Source of the DNA: an uncultured Bacteroidales bacterium
GTDB lineage: Bacteria; Bacteroidota; Bacteroidia; Bacteroidales; UBA932
NCBI GenBank assembly: GCA_934693135.1
Contig: CAKUVA010000006.1
Span: 1 to 64,000, forward strand
Direction of reading: 5' to 3'
Length of the DNA: 64,000 nt
Shown here: positions 26,172 through 34,769 of the stretch, piece by piece
How the letters are laid out: the number at the start of each line of letters is the position of its first letter
How positions within the stretch are numbered: the stretch's first letter is position 1
Translations under genes and position numbers: made by a program
Notes under the pieces: model-generated
Told to the model about the DNA's origin: nothing
The model's database searches: none
Seen by the model: only the letters and a program-made list of their open reading frames with translations

Positions 26172-27119
26172 ATGAAAAGAATTATTCTTGTAATGGCAGC
26201 GATTGGCCTTTCTTTCGGTGTTATGTCCGCTCAAGATTTGGCTACAGCTACATCCACATTCAACAGCGGTGCTGAAGCACTTGCAGCTAACAACAAGACT
26301 GGAGCTCTGGAATATTTCCAAAAAGCACTCACTATAGCAGAAAGTCTCGGTGCTGAAGGCGAAGAAGTCGCAACTAACTGCAAGAATGCTATTCCTACCG
26401 TAATCCTTTCCATCGGGAAAGAGCTTTATAATAACAAAGACTTCATTGGCGCAAAGGCAAAATTTGAAGAAGCTGCAAAGGTAGCCAAAGAATATGGCAA
26501 CAATGACGTCACAGATGAAGTTGCAAGCCTCATCCCGACAGTCAGCAAGCGTATAGCCCTCAATAAGGTCAACGAGGCAATGCAGGCCAAAGACGTCAAT
26601 GGTGTGATTTCAGCGTATGAAGAGGCGGTTGCAATAGACACAACTGATGCAAACACCGCACTAAAGTTCGGTCAGTTCCTCGGCAATGCAGGCAAATACG
26701 ATGAAGCCGTGAAGTATCTTGAGATGGCAGCTCGCAATGGTCAGGAATCTAATGCAAAGTCTGTTCTTTCTACAACATTCCTGAAAAATGCCGCGACTCA
26801 ACTTAAGGCTGGTAAATATGCTGATGCTATAACTCTTGCAGAGAAAGCTAATAGTTATAAGGAGAATGCTCAAGCATATCTCGTTGCAGGTCAAGCTTCT
26901 CAAAAATCCAATAAAACAGCTGACGCTATCTCTAACTTCGAGAAATATCTTGAAGCAGCACCAACAGCAAAGAACGCAGGTGCAATCACATTCACTGTAG
27001 GTGCCCTTTATCAGCAGACCGGCAACAAAGCAAAAGCTCTCGAATATTATAAGAAAGTAGAGAACGACCCTCAGTTCGGTGCTCAAGCAAAACCACTCAT
27101 TGCTTCCCTAAGCAAATAA
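26172..27119 (+). CDS. Secreted TPR-repeat protein
   Basis: A 315-residue protein with a signal peptide (MKRIILVMAAIGLSFGVMSAQ) and about six tetratricopeptide-like helical pairs, e.g. ALAANNKTGALEYFQKALTIAE, KFGQFLGNAGKYDEAVKYLEMAA, QTGNKAKALEYYKKVE. Probably a periplasmic or outer-membrane-associated scaffold; partner unknown. The longer open frame from 25947 is ignored because the ATG at 26172 starts a clear signal peptide and the -7 box lies upstream of it. The U32 gene starts six bases after its stop. Confidence 0.85.
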   Translation: MKRIILVMAAIGLSFGVMSAQDLATATSTFNSGAEALAANNKTGALEYFQKALTIAESLGAEGEEVATNCKNAIPTVILSIGKELYNNKDFIGAKAKFEEAAKVAKEYGNNDVTDEVASLIPTVSKRIALNKVNEAMQAKDVNGVISAYEEAVAIDTTDANTALKFGQFLGNAGKYDEAVKYLEMAARNGQESNAKSVLSTTFLKNAATQLKAGKYADAITLAEKANSYKENAQAYLVAGQASQKSNKTADAISNFEKYLEAAPTAKNAGAITFTVGALYQQTGNKAKALEYYKKVENDPQFGAQAKPLIASLSK

Positions 27120-27125
27120 CAAGCA

Positions 27126-29063
27126 ATGACTGATCTGGAAATTCTTGCTCCGGCAAAGAACATTGAAATCGGCATCGCGGCCATTGACTGCGGTGCCGAT
27201 GCCGTATATATAGCAGGGCCGGCTTTTGGAGCGCGACAAGCAGCAGGAAACAGCATGGACGACATTAAAGACCTGTGTGCTTATGCCCATAAATTCGGTG
27301 TTAGAATCTATATGACACTGAATACAATTCTTTACGATAATGAATTAGCGGAAGCATACAGACTCATGTGCGAAGCTGAAGATGCTGGTGTAGATGCCCT
27401 GATAGTTCAGGACTTGTCTGTAATAAAGATGGCTAACGGCGGACCAGACATGACAAGCAGGAAAATACGAATTCCTATCCATGCCTCCACACAATGCGCG
27501 ATTAGAGATTCTGAAAAGGCTATATTCTACAGGAATCTCGGTTTTTCCAGACTTGTACTTGAACGTGAACTCAGCCTTCAAGACATAAAAAAAATCTACA
27601 ATGCTGTAGGATGTGAGATAGAATTTTTCGTGCATGGTGCTCTCTGTGTCTGCTATAGTGGTCAATGCTATATGTCAGAAAAAATCTCCAAACGGAGCGC
27701 AAACCGAGGAGAATGCATTCAGGCATGCCGTTCGTTATACAACCTAACAGATGCTTCTGGCAAAGTCATCATTCGTAACAAAGCATTGTTATCTCTCAAG
27801 GACTATCGTCTTATAGACAGGTTGGAAGATCTTGCAACGGCTGGAGTATGTTCATTCAAGATAGAAGGCCGTCTCAAGAATATTTCTTATGTAAAAAATA
27901 CTGTAAGAGCTTATTCCTCAGCACTTGATAAGTTAATAGCCAAATACCCTGACAAGTATAGGAGATCATCATTCGGACAGGTTTCCGGCAGTTTCGTTCC
28001 AAATCTTGACAAGACATTTAACAGAGGATACACAGAACTATATTTGGACGGAAAACGCAAATCATGGGCAAGCATGGACACCCCGAAAGGCATGGGAGAG
28101 GCTATCGGGAAAATACGTTCAGTCAAAACATGCGGAAATGACATGATGGAAATATGTATCGACATGAACAACCGCATAATATTGTGTAATGGTGATGGTT
28201 ACGCATTCACTGGAAAAGATGGCGAAATCATAGGATTTCGAGGCGATATCTGCATCGGTAACACAATACGCTGCAAACGAGTATCAGGACTTAAGCCACA
28301 ACTACCCCTATACAGGAATGTCAGTATCGCCTTCGAAAAGGAACTATCTTCTCATATCTGCCGAAGACTCATCAATGTGAATACAGCCATAACTTTAGAA
28401 GGGAATACATCAGATGGTTTCACTATACGACTTGATGCTGTTTCTGAGGATGGAAGAAAAGTTTCTGTCAATGCCTCTGCAGGTCACGAGCCAGCTAACA
28501 ACCAAGAACGAATGCTATCACTCATCACATCTCAGACCAACAAAGCAAGCATTGATTACATATTTCAAGCCTCTGGACTTGATTCTGAGCCTTTTATCAA
28601 AGTCCACACTTCCGACGGAAATATTCCGTTTATAACATCAGCTGCGTTGAACAGCCTTAGACGTTCTGCCGCAGAGTTGCTGGCACATAAGGACGTAAAT
28701 GTACGCCCACTACTCAACGTTAGAGAAAATAACTCTAAACATGTTCTTGAAGATGATGATAACCGCCGTTTTCCACCAAATGATATTGATTATAAGTTTA
28801 ATGTTTCCAACCAAATTGCATCTCAGCTATACCATGAGCAAGGTGTTGAACACATTTCTGAGGCATACGAACTCGCACATGATGCTGGAGCTGAACTAAT
28901 GAGAACAAAATATTGCATAAGGTATGAACTCGGGATGTGCTTAAAGCAGACTCGCACAAATAGCAAGATTCAACATGGTCCTCTATTTCTTGAAAACAAT
29001 GGTCAGAAATTTGCGCTAAACTTTGATTGTGCAAGATGCGAAATGACAGTAAAAGAAGCTTGA
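27126..29063 (+). CDS. U32 peptidase-family protein (RlhA/TrhP-like RNA hydroxylation factor)
   Basis: A 645-residue protein with the U32 N-terminal barrel (ELLAPA-like start LEILAPAKNIEIGIAAIDCGADAVYIAG) and the hallmark FVHGALCVCYSGQCYMS with further Cys in RGECIQACR, and a long C-terminal part ending in a cysteine pair region. Length matches RlhA (23S rRNA C2501 hydroxylation) and related prephenate-dependent RNA hydroxylases more than the short collagenase-type members. The prephenate link would fit the genome's intact shikimate branch. The exact RNA target cannot be read from sequence alone. Confidence 0.85.
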   Translation: MTDLEILAPAKNIEIGIAAIDCGADAVYIAGPAFGARQAAGNSMDDIKDLCAYAHKFGVRIYMTLNTILYDNELAEAYRLMCEAEDAGVDALIVQDLSVIKMANGGPDMTSRKIRIPIHASTQCAIRDSEKAIFYRNLGFSRLVLERELSLQDIKKIYNAVGCEIEFFVHGALCVCYSGQCYMSEKISKRSANRGECIQACRSLYNLTDASGKVIIRNKALLSLKDYRLIDRLEDLATAGVCSFKIEGRLKNISYVKNTVRAYSSALDKLIAKYPDKYRRSSFGQVSGSFVPNLDKTFNRGYTELYLDGKRKSWASMDTPKGMGEAIGKIRSVKTCGNDMMEICIDMNNRIILCNGDGYAFTGKDGEIIGFRGDICIGNTIRCKRVSGLKPQLPLYRNVSIAFEKELSSHICRRLINVNTAITLEGNTSDGFTIRLDAVSEDGRKVSVNASAGHEPANNQERMLSLITSQTNKASIDYIFQASGLDSEPFIKVHTSDGNIPFITSAALNSLRRSAAELLAHKDVNVRPLLNVRENNSKHVLEDDDNRRFPPNDIDYKFNVSNQIASQLYHEQGVEHISEAYELAHDAGAELMRTKYCIRYELGMCLKQTRTNSKIQHGPLFLENNGQKFALNFDCARCEMTVKEA

Positions 29064-29067
29064 CTCA

Positions 29068-30258
29068 TCATTCAACTAAAGAAAACGTCATTTCCACATC
29101 TCCGAATCGGCTCGTAACGTTATCGTATTTTTCAAGATAAGGCACAGATAGTTGCCCGCGCCAAACGATATCATCTCGTGAATTAAATGGCAATGATATA
29201 TCGAATCCGAAACTTTTGGATTTCACCTTAACCATTGCAGAGCATTTCCACTCTGTCTTTGTTCCTCCGTCATCCTCAACAATCATTAAGGCAACAGATT
29301 CTAATTGTTCAGTCCACTGCGATATAAGCACAGTATTTAGATTCACCGTCTTACCTACTTGATTTCGACGCAGAACAAGCATAAAGTCCGTAATCTTGGG
29401 AGAATATAGTTTCAATTCCGCTTCCGTACTGGCTGTAAAGTCCTCCACGCCTCCGCATTTTATGAAGAATTCTGACGCACCGGCAAACCAGCAATCATAA
29501 TTACGAAGCATTTTGAAATCCTTAAGAACAAGTGAACGTACAGAAGTCGATGTCTGTTGTAAATCCTTCTCGCTGGAAGGCTTGATTATTATAGAGCCAC
29601 CACTACCCCATTCAGGATTCCTTTTCTTAATCATTTCTATAGATTCATATCCGCTATCTGAATTACGATTGATAACCCACACAGGTCTGGACAATGCCAT
29701 ATTTTCATCCACTATTACCTGTTTAACTTCTTGACTTCCATCTGCTTTGTCAATAAGTTCATACCCATAGTTTACTTCAGCACCATTTCCAGGATCAAAT
29801 GTAATCACAGGTCTCATTTCACCATCCCACCCTTCATAATATGGCCAATAGATTTGGATATCAGAGGATTCCAACATTGACATATATTCTTCAGGACTGA
29901 TTGAAGAAGCTTTGGTTTGCAATAGATGATTTGCTATCAACTCTCTGAGAGGGTGCGAATATGCACAAGCACTAATAGCCTTAGTTTCTTCAGATTCTCC
30001 TACACCGGCTCCCGGAGAAGTGAAAAGATCAAGCATGGTATATTCTTCATCATACCCATTGTTTGAAGATGTGGACACAGCATCAAAAACTTCCAAAACA
30101 TGTTCTCTACCAATAGGTAGTTCCGAAAAAATCTGTGCTACTTCATCCAAAGAGATATGTGGCTTATTTTCTTCACCTTTTTCTCCGGAATGATCCACTT
30201 TCTCGCACGCGAAAACAATAGTCGCAATGCTCATCAACATAATCACTAATCTATTCAT
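29068..30258 (-). CDS. Hypothetical lipoprotein
   Basis: A 396-residue protein with a lipoprotein signal (MNRLVIMLMSIATIVFAC, Cys at 18). The mature protein has acidic stretches, a WPYYEGWDG segment, and a beta-rich C-terminus. I do not recognise a domain. It is convergent with the U32 gene, with only four bases between stops, and is preceded by the prmC-side terminator, so it is probably transcribed alone. Confidence 0.75.
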   Translation of the reverse strand: MNRLVIMLMSIATIVFACEKVDHSGEKGEENKPHISLDEVAQIFSELPIGREHVLEVFDAVSTSSNNGYDEEYTMLDLFTSPGAGVGESEETKAISACAYSHPLRELIANHLLQTKASSISPEEYMSMLESSDIQIYWPYYEGWDGEMRPVITFDPGNGAEVNYGYELIDKADGSQEVKQVIVDENMALSRPVWVINRNSDSGYESIEMIKKRNPEWGSGGSIIIKPSSEKDLQQTSTSVRSLVLKDFKMLRNYDCWFAGASEFFIKCGGVEDFTASTEAELKLYSPKITDFMLVLRRNQVGKTVNLNTVLISQWTEQLESVALMIVEDDGGTKTEWKCSAMVKVKSKSFGFDISLPFNSRDDIVWRGQLSVPYLEKYDNVTSRFGDVEMTFSLVE

Positions 30259-30300
30259 AAGCGTATTTTTTTCAATATTTTACTTCTGCAAAGTGACACA

Positions 30301-30338
30301 AAAAAATCCGTGTTCAAAAAATGAACACGGATTTTTTT
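30301..30338. terminator. Bidirectional terminator between prmC and the lipoprotein gene
   Basis: A perfect 12-bp stem (AATCCGTGTTCA with TGAACACGGATT) with a five-A loop, flanked by A-rich and T-rich runs. It ends the minus-strand pbp1A-ddl-prmC unit 31 bases after the prmC stop. Confidence 0.9.
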
Positions 30339-30368
30339 TATTTTCAGCCCCATAGATACCTACAAAGC

Positions 30369-31271
30369 CTATTTTTGATAGACTACAAACCTATTTTTGT
30401 CATAAAAATCTTTAATAATTTCAGTATGGCTATAGCCAGCCGCACGAAATAAAGTTTCAGTTTGCTTCGCAAGTCTTTCATTTACTTCTGCCATACCTAC
30501 GCCACCAGGAGAGAGAAAACGCTGACTCCACCTTGCTATCGCACGATAAAACACCAAAGGATCATCGTCTGGTACAAATAATGCCAACGATGGTTCATGT
30601 TCAAGCACATTAACTCTCATGGCAGATTTCTCAGATTCCATTACATATGGAGGATTACTAAGAACCATATCAAATGGCCCAGCAGTAAAATCCTGCTCCG
30701 AATCCAATACATCAGCCTTTATGAACTCCGGCTTATTTGCCCCCGTTTCCTTCATTTTAGCAGAAAAGTCTTGAGAAGACGCAACAGCAAGAGCCTCGTC
30801 AGAAATATCAACGCCCATAACTTGACTCTCAGGGATAGAAAGTGCCAACGTCCATGCTATGCATCCTGAACCTGTACACAAGTCAAGAACACGCACAGGT
30901 GCGGCATTCTTGCCATAAGGAATACGCATTCTAAACATTCTCTTGCCGATTTTCACCGCCTCGCGACATAGTAATTCTGTTTCAGGACGTGGAATAAGCA
31001 CAGAAGGAGAAACATTGAAAACAAGACCGAAAAACTCGGCCTTTCCTATAACATATTGAATAGGCTCGCCCGCAGTAAGGCGTTTCAAATCTGAATAAAG
31101 CAAATCTTTCTTGTCCTCATCCACTTCATATTCAGGTTCAACAATATGCGTATAGCTCTTAGTCCCCAGTACATCTTCGCACAGCATCAGGACAATGTTA
31201 CGCGCCTCTTTCTGAGGATAAAGCGCTCCCAAGGTCTCCGTGCCTTCTTTAACAAATTCAGCAAGCAGCAT
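30369..31271 (-). CDS. prmC: Peptide chain release factor N5-glutamine methyltransferase
   Basis: Methylates the GGQ glutamine of RF1 and RF2. The 300-residue protein has the N-terminal helical domain, the SAM-binding VLDLCTGSGCIAWTLA segment and the catalytic VLSNPPY motif, with IPRPETELL just before. It is the last gene of the pbp1A-ddl-prmC unit, 12 bases after ddl. Confidence 0.95.
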   Translation of the reverse strand: MLLAEFVKEGTETLGALYPQKEARNIVLMLCEDVLGTKSYTHIVEPEYEVDEDKKDLLYSDLKRLTAGEPIQYVIGKAEFFGLVFNVSPSVLIPRPETELLCREAVKIGKRMFRMRIPYGKNAAPVRVLDLCTGSGCIAWTLALSIPESQVMGVDISDEALAVASSQDFSAKMKETGANKPEFIKADVLDSEQDFTAGPFDMVLSNPPYVMESEKSAMRVNVLEHEPSLALFVPDDDPLVFYRAIARWSQRFLSPGGVGMAEVNERLAKQTETLFRAAGYSHTEIIKDFYDKNRFVVYQK

Positions 31272-31283
31272 TATGATATCGGA

Positions 31284-32300
31284 TTATGAATTTTCAATCA
31301 CAGAAGTAAGGAACTCTGTCATATCAAGGCCTGCCGCACGCACCATCTTAGGCACAAGAGAAGCGCTTGTCATTCCCGGAATCGTATTTACCTCCAAGAA
31401 GTACAACCCGTCTTCAGAAGAGATATAATCCATTCTTACAACACCACAGCAACCGAGCCTCGCATAAATTTTCTCAGTAACCTCCTGTATATGAGATGAT
31501 TCTTCTTCAGAAATTTCTGCAGGACAAACCTCTTTGCTAAAGCCATTGTATTTGGCATCATAATCAAAGTACTCGTTACTCGTTACGATTTCAATGACAG
31601 GCAATGCTTTCACCTTTCCGTCAGTCATATATGCCGCACATGTAAACTCACGACCCTTCACAGCTTTCTCAACTATAACCGTGGAGCCTTCCGAAAACGC
31701 ATAGTTAATCGCAGATTGGAGTTTATCCGCCTCTTTCACTTTCGTTATTCCGAAACTTGAGCCTCCGTTCGTAGGTTTGACGAATAATGGCAGGCCGAGC
31801 GTTTTCACAGCAGATAGCGCAAACGCATTGACATCATCACCTTTTCTGATGAATGCATCTTTGGCTAACATGACGAAATCTACATCCCTGAGATAGCTCT
31901 TGCATGAGAACTTATCAAAAGCTACGGCAGAAACAAATGCACTGCATCCGCTATGAGGAATTCCGAGCATTTCGAAGTACCCTTGAAGAAGCCCATTTTC
32001 ACCAGGCGTACCATGCTGCATGATATAGGCATAATCAAACTTGATTTTCTCGCCATAAACAGTAACGGAAAAGTCATTCTTGTCTATTTCAGGTCTCGAG
32101 TCCTCAGGGAAAGTGACTCTCATGGAGTCTTTTTTGCTGAACGCCACAAGATTCCACTTGCCAAAACGGGCAAAAATCTCGTAAACATCATACTTAGTAG
32201 CATCAATACGAGATGCCGTGAATTCACCGCTACGGCAGGCTACTTCCCACTCAGAGGAATCGCTTCCGTAAATAACCGCGATCGTGTTATATTTTTCCAT
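31284..32300 (-). CDS. ddl: D-alanine--D-alanine ligase
   Basis: Makes the D-Ala-D-Ala dipeptide for peptidoglycan. The 338-residue ATP-grasp protein has MQHGTPGENGLLQGYFEML, FVKPTNGGSSFGITKV, VEKAVKGREFTCA and the Mg2+ site LEVNTIPGMTSASLVP. It lies between pbp1A and prmC in a minus-strand unit, 12 bases on either side. Confidence 0.95.
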   Translation of the reverse strand: MEKYNTIAVIYGSDSSEWEVACRSGEFTASRIDATKYDVYEIFARFGKWNLVAFSKKDSMRVTFPEDSRPEIDKNDFSVTVYGEKIKFDYAYIMQHGTPGENGLLQGYFEMLGIPHSGCSAFVSAVAFDKFSCKSYLRDVDFVMLAKDAFIRKGDDVNAFALSAVKTLGLPLFVKPTNGGSSFGITKVKEADKLQSAINYAFSEGSTVIVEKAVKGREFTCAAYMTDGKVKALPVIEIVTSNEYFDYDAKYNGFSKEVCPAEISEEESSHIQEVTEKIYARLGCCGVVRMDYISSEDGLYFLEVNTIPGMTSASLVPKMVRAAGLDMTEFLTSVIENS

Positions 32301-32312
32301 TATATAAATAAC

Positions 32313-34664
32313 TTAGTCGAAATAATAATCTGCTTCACTGCGAGATGTAGTAGCCGCATCATCATCACCACCACTACAACTCAAATCCATCGTCATTCCT
32401 GGAGGAGCCGTGAATCTGTCAGATTCTGATATACCCAAAGTACCGTCAGCCAGAACTTTCTTCATGAAGATTCCCCATATAGGGAGGGCCATATTAGAAC
32501 CGCTTCCCAATGCGAGTGCTTGAAAATGGACCTGTCTATCTTCAGCTCCAACCCAAATTCCAGCTGTAAGAGAAGGTGTATATCCGATGAACCATCCATC
32601 GGCATTGTCATTGGTCGTTCCTGTCTTGCCAGCGATTTCCCCACGCAGGTTATATACGGCACGAAGTCTTGCTCCGGTACCATTATTAATAACCCCTTCC
32701 ATAAGATTAACCATGAGGTATGCCGTCTGTTCACTTATTGCTTCTTTCTTTCTATTGGTAAACTCACCAAGTACATTGCCTTGGCTATCCTCGATTCTCG
32801 TAACGAACTGAGGAGCTATATATACCCCACGCGAAGGGAAGGTATTATATGATGCGACCATTTCATACAGAGACAAGTCAGCAGGTCCTACGCAAAGTGA
32901 AGGAACAGCATCTATATGACTCTGAATGCCCATTGTGCGCATCATATGTGCCATAGCCTCCGGTCCTAACTGTTTCATCAGATATGCGGAGATATTATTA
33001 GAACTATGGGTAAGTCCCCATTTCAACGTCACTGTCTTGCCTATCCAAATGTCCTTGTCCGTACTTCTCGGCGTCCACTCATCATCACCAACAATGAAAG
33101 TTTGAGGGACATTGACGACTTTTGTGCATGGACTCATACCAGACTGCATAGCAAGAGTATAAAGGAACGGTTTGACAGTAGAGCCTATCTGGCGTTTTCC
33201 TTGGCGTACATTGTCATACTTAAAATATCTATAGTTTGGTCCTCCGACATAGGCCTTCACATGACCAGTAACAGGCTCCATCGCCATAAATCCCGCACGC
33301 AAAATCGACTTATAATATCTTATGGAATCATCTGGAGTCATTGTAGTATCGATATAGCCTTTCTTATTCCATGAAAACAGGCGCATTTTCACAGGGACAG
33401 AGAAACTCTTGATAATTTCATGCTCTGAAACACCTTCTTTCTTCATCATTCTATATCTATCACTCCACTTGCGAGCCTGTTTCATAACATAATCGCGGGT
33501 TTCCTGATTCACATCATTTGAGAATGGTTTATTTCTCTTAGACCTCAAATCTCTTTCAAAGCTCTTCTGAAGATTCTTCCCAAGATGCTCAGCCACAGCC
33601 TCCTCTGCATACTTCTGCATCTTATAGTTAATAGTTGTATATATGCGAAGGCCATCCTTGTCGAGATTATATTCAGACCCATCAGGCTTTTTATTCTTGT
33701 TCAACCAACCATAAAGAGGATCCGTTTCCCAAAGGAGTGAATCAGCAGAATAATCCTCACGATATGTGTATTTGGAACGTACCGGCTTGCCCGCATTCAT
33801 CACACGCCTTAACATATCCCGGAAATAAGGAGCAAGTCCAGCATTATGGTCTTGAACTTGATATGACAATGATATAGGAATCTGCTGAATGGAATCTCGC
33901 TCATGCTTAGTAAGATAGCCAGCTTTTTCCATCTGTCCTATGACGAAATTTCTTCTGTAAAGTGCCTTGTCTGGATGAAGAGCAGGGTTATATCTGGTAG
34001 GTTTGTTCACCATGCCAACAAGTGTTGCGCTCTCTTCCACAGTAAGATCTGCAGGTTCCTTAGCAAAGAAAGTCTGTGCCGCAGCCCTAACGCCATACGC
34101 ACTGCTACCGAAAAACACAGCATTCAAATACATGTCCAGGATTTCATCCTTAGTATAGTCCCGTTCCAATTTCACTGCTGTTATCCATTCCTTCAGCTTG
34201 ATCCAGACCATCTTCACCTTAGACATCCCAGGAATAGAACTTGAAACATCTGCACGTGGGTACAAAGTCTTCGCGAGCTGCTGCGTGATAGTACTACCAC
34301 CCCCTTGGCTTGAATCACTCAAAAGCAAAGTTTTCACCAATACTCTTCCGAGGCTCTGAAAATCAATGCCTGAATGATGATAGAATCTCACATCTTCAGT
34401 AGCTACTGCAGCCTCAACGAGATATGGCGACAAATCCTTATAAGCCACATAAGATCTGTTCTCTATATGGAAAGTAGTAAGAATTTGGCCGTCATCCGCA
34501 ATAACTTCAGTCGCAAGCTTGCTATCTGGATTTTCCAGTTCCTCGAATGAAGGAATGTCAGCGAATGCCCATACGGCAAGCAACATTACGAGAAGGAGAG
34601 CAACAGGCATGGAAATGATTATCCAAAACCACTTCGTGATTTTTCGTCTTGTATTGTCCGTCAT
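32313..34664 (-). CDS. Class A penicillin-binding protein (PBP1A type)
   Basis: Bifunctional peptidoglycan glycosyltransferase/transpeptidase of 783 residues. One N-terminal membrane segment; glycosyltransferase domain about 45-235 (VATEDVRFYHHSGIDF, GGSTITQQLAKTL, KEWITAVKLERDYTKDEILDMYLN); transpeptidase domain with GSTVKPFLY (SxxK serine), SSNN, and AGKTGTTNDNADGWFIGYTP. The start is the ATG at 34664; the frame continues to a TTG at 34685, but the -7 box ends at 34691, which places that codon at about the transcription start. The tail ends in an unusual acidic Ser/Asp-rich stretch. Confidence 0.93.
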   Translation of the reverse strand: MTDNTRRKITKWFWIIISMPVALLLVMLLAVWAFADIPSFEELENPDSKLATEVIADDGQILTTFHIENRSYVAYKDLSPYLVEAAVATEDVRFYHHSGIDFQSLGRVLVKTLLLSDSSQGGGSTITQQLAKTLYPRADVSSSIPGMSKVKMVWIKLKEWITAVKLERDYTKDEILDMYLNAVFFGSSAYGVRAAAQTFFAKEPADLTVEESATLVGMVNKPTRYNPALHPDKALYRRNFVIGQMEKAGYLTKHERDSIQQIPISLSYQVQDHNAGLAPYFRDMLRRVMNAGKPVRSKYTYREDYSADSLLWETDPLYGWLNKNKKPDGSEYNLDKDGLRIYTTINYKMQKYAEEAVAEHLGKNLQKSFERDLRSKRNKPFSNDVNQETRDYVMKQARKWSDRYRMMKKEGVSEHEIIKSFSVPVKMRLFSWNKKGYIDTTMTPDDSIRYYKSILRAGFMAMEPVTGHVKAYVGGPNYRYFKYDNVRQGKRQIGSTVKPFLYTLAMQSGMSPCTKVVNVPQTFIVGDDEWTPRSTDKDIWIGKTVTLKWGLTHSSNNISAYLMKQLGPEAMAHMMRTMGIQSHIDAVPSLCVGPADLSLYEMVASYNTFPSRGVYIAPQFVTRIEDSQGNVLGEFTNRKKEAISEQTAYLMVNLMEGVINNGTGARLRAVYNLRGEIAGKTGTTNDNADGWFIGYTPSLTAGIWVGAEDRQVHFQALALGSGSNMALPIWGIFMKKVLADGTLGISESDRFTAPPGMTMDLSCSGGDDDAATTSRSEADYYFD

Positions 34665-34690
34665 AATAACTTCAATCTCTTTCAAAAAAA

Positions 34691-34698
34691 CAAAATTA
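34691..34698 (-). promoter_or_regulatory. -7 box of the pbp1A-ddl-prmC unit
   Basis: TAATTTTG on the minus strand, a perfect match, 26 bases before the ATG at 34664. Confidence 0.55.
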
Positions 34699-34769
34699 CA
34701 CAGAAAATTTGGAAAATATCCTTATTTGTTTCTTACTTTGCAGTCCTTTAACAAAAAAAAGAATAGACC

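Noticed and set aside
26052..26413. Minus-strand frames over the TPR gene
   Set aside because: Shadows of the TPR gene; they have no signal, motif or spacing of their own.
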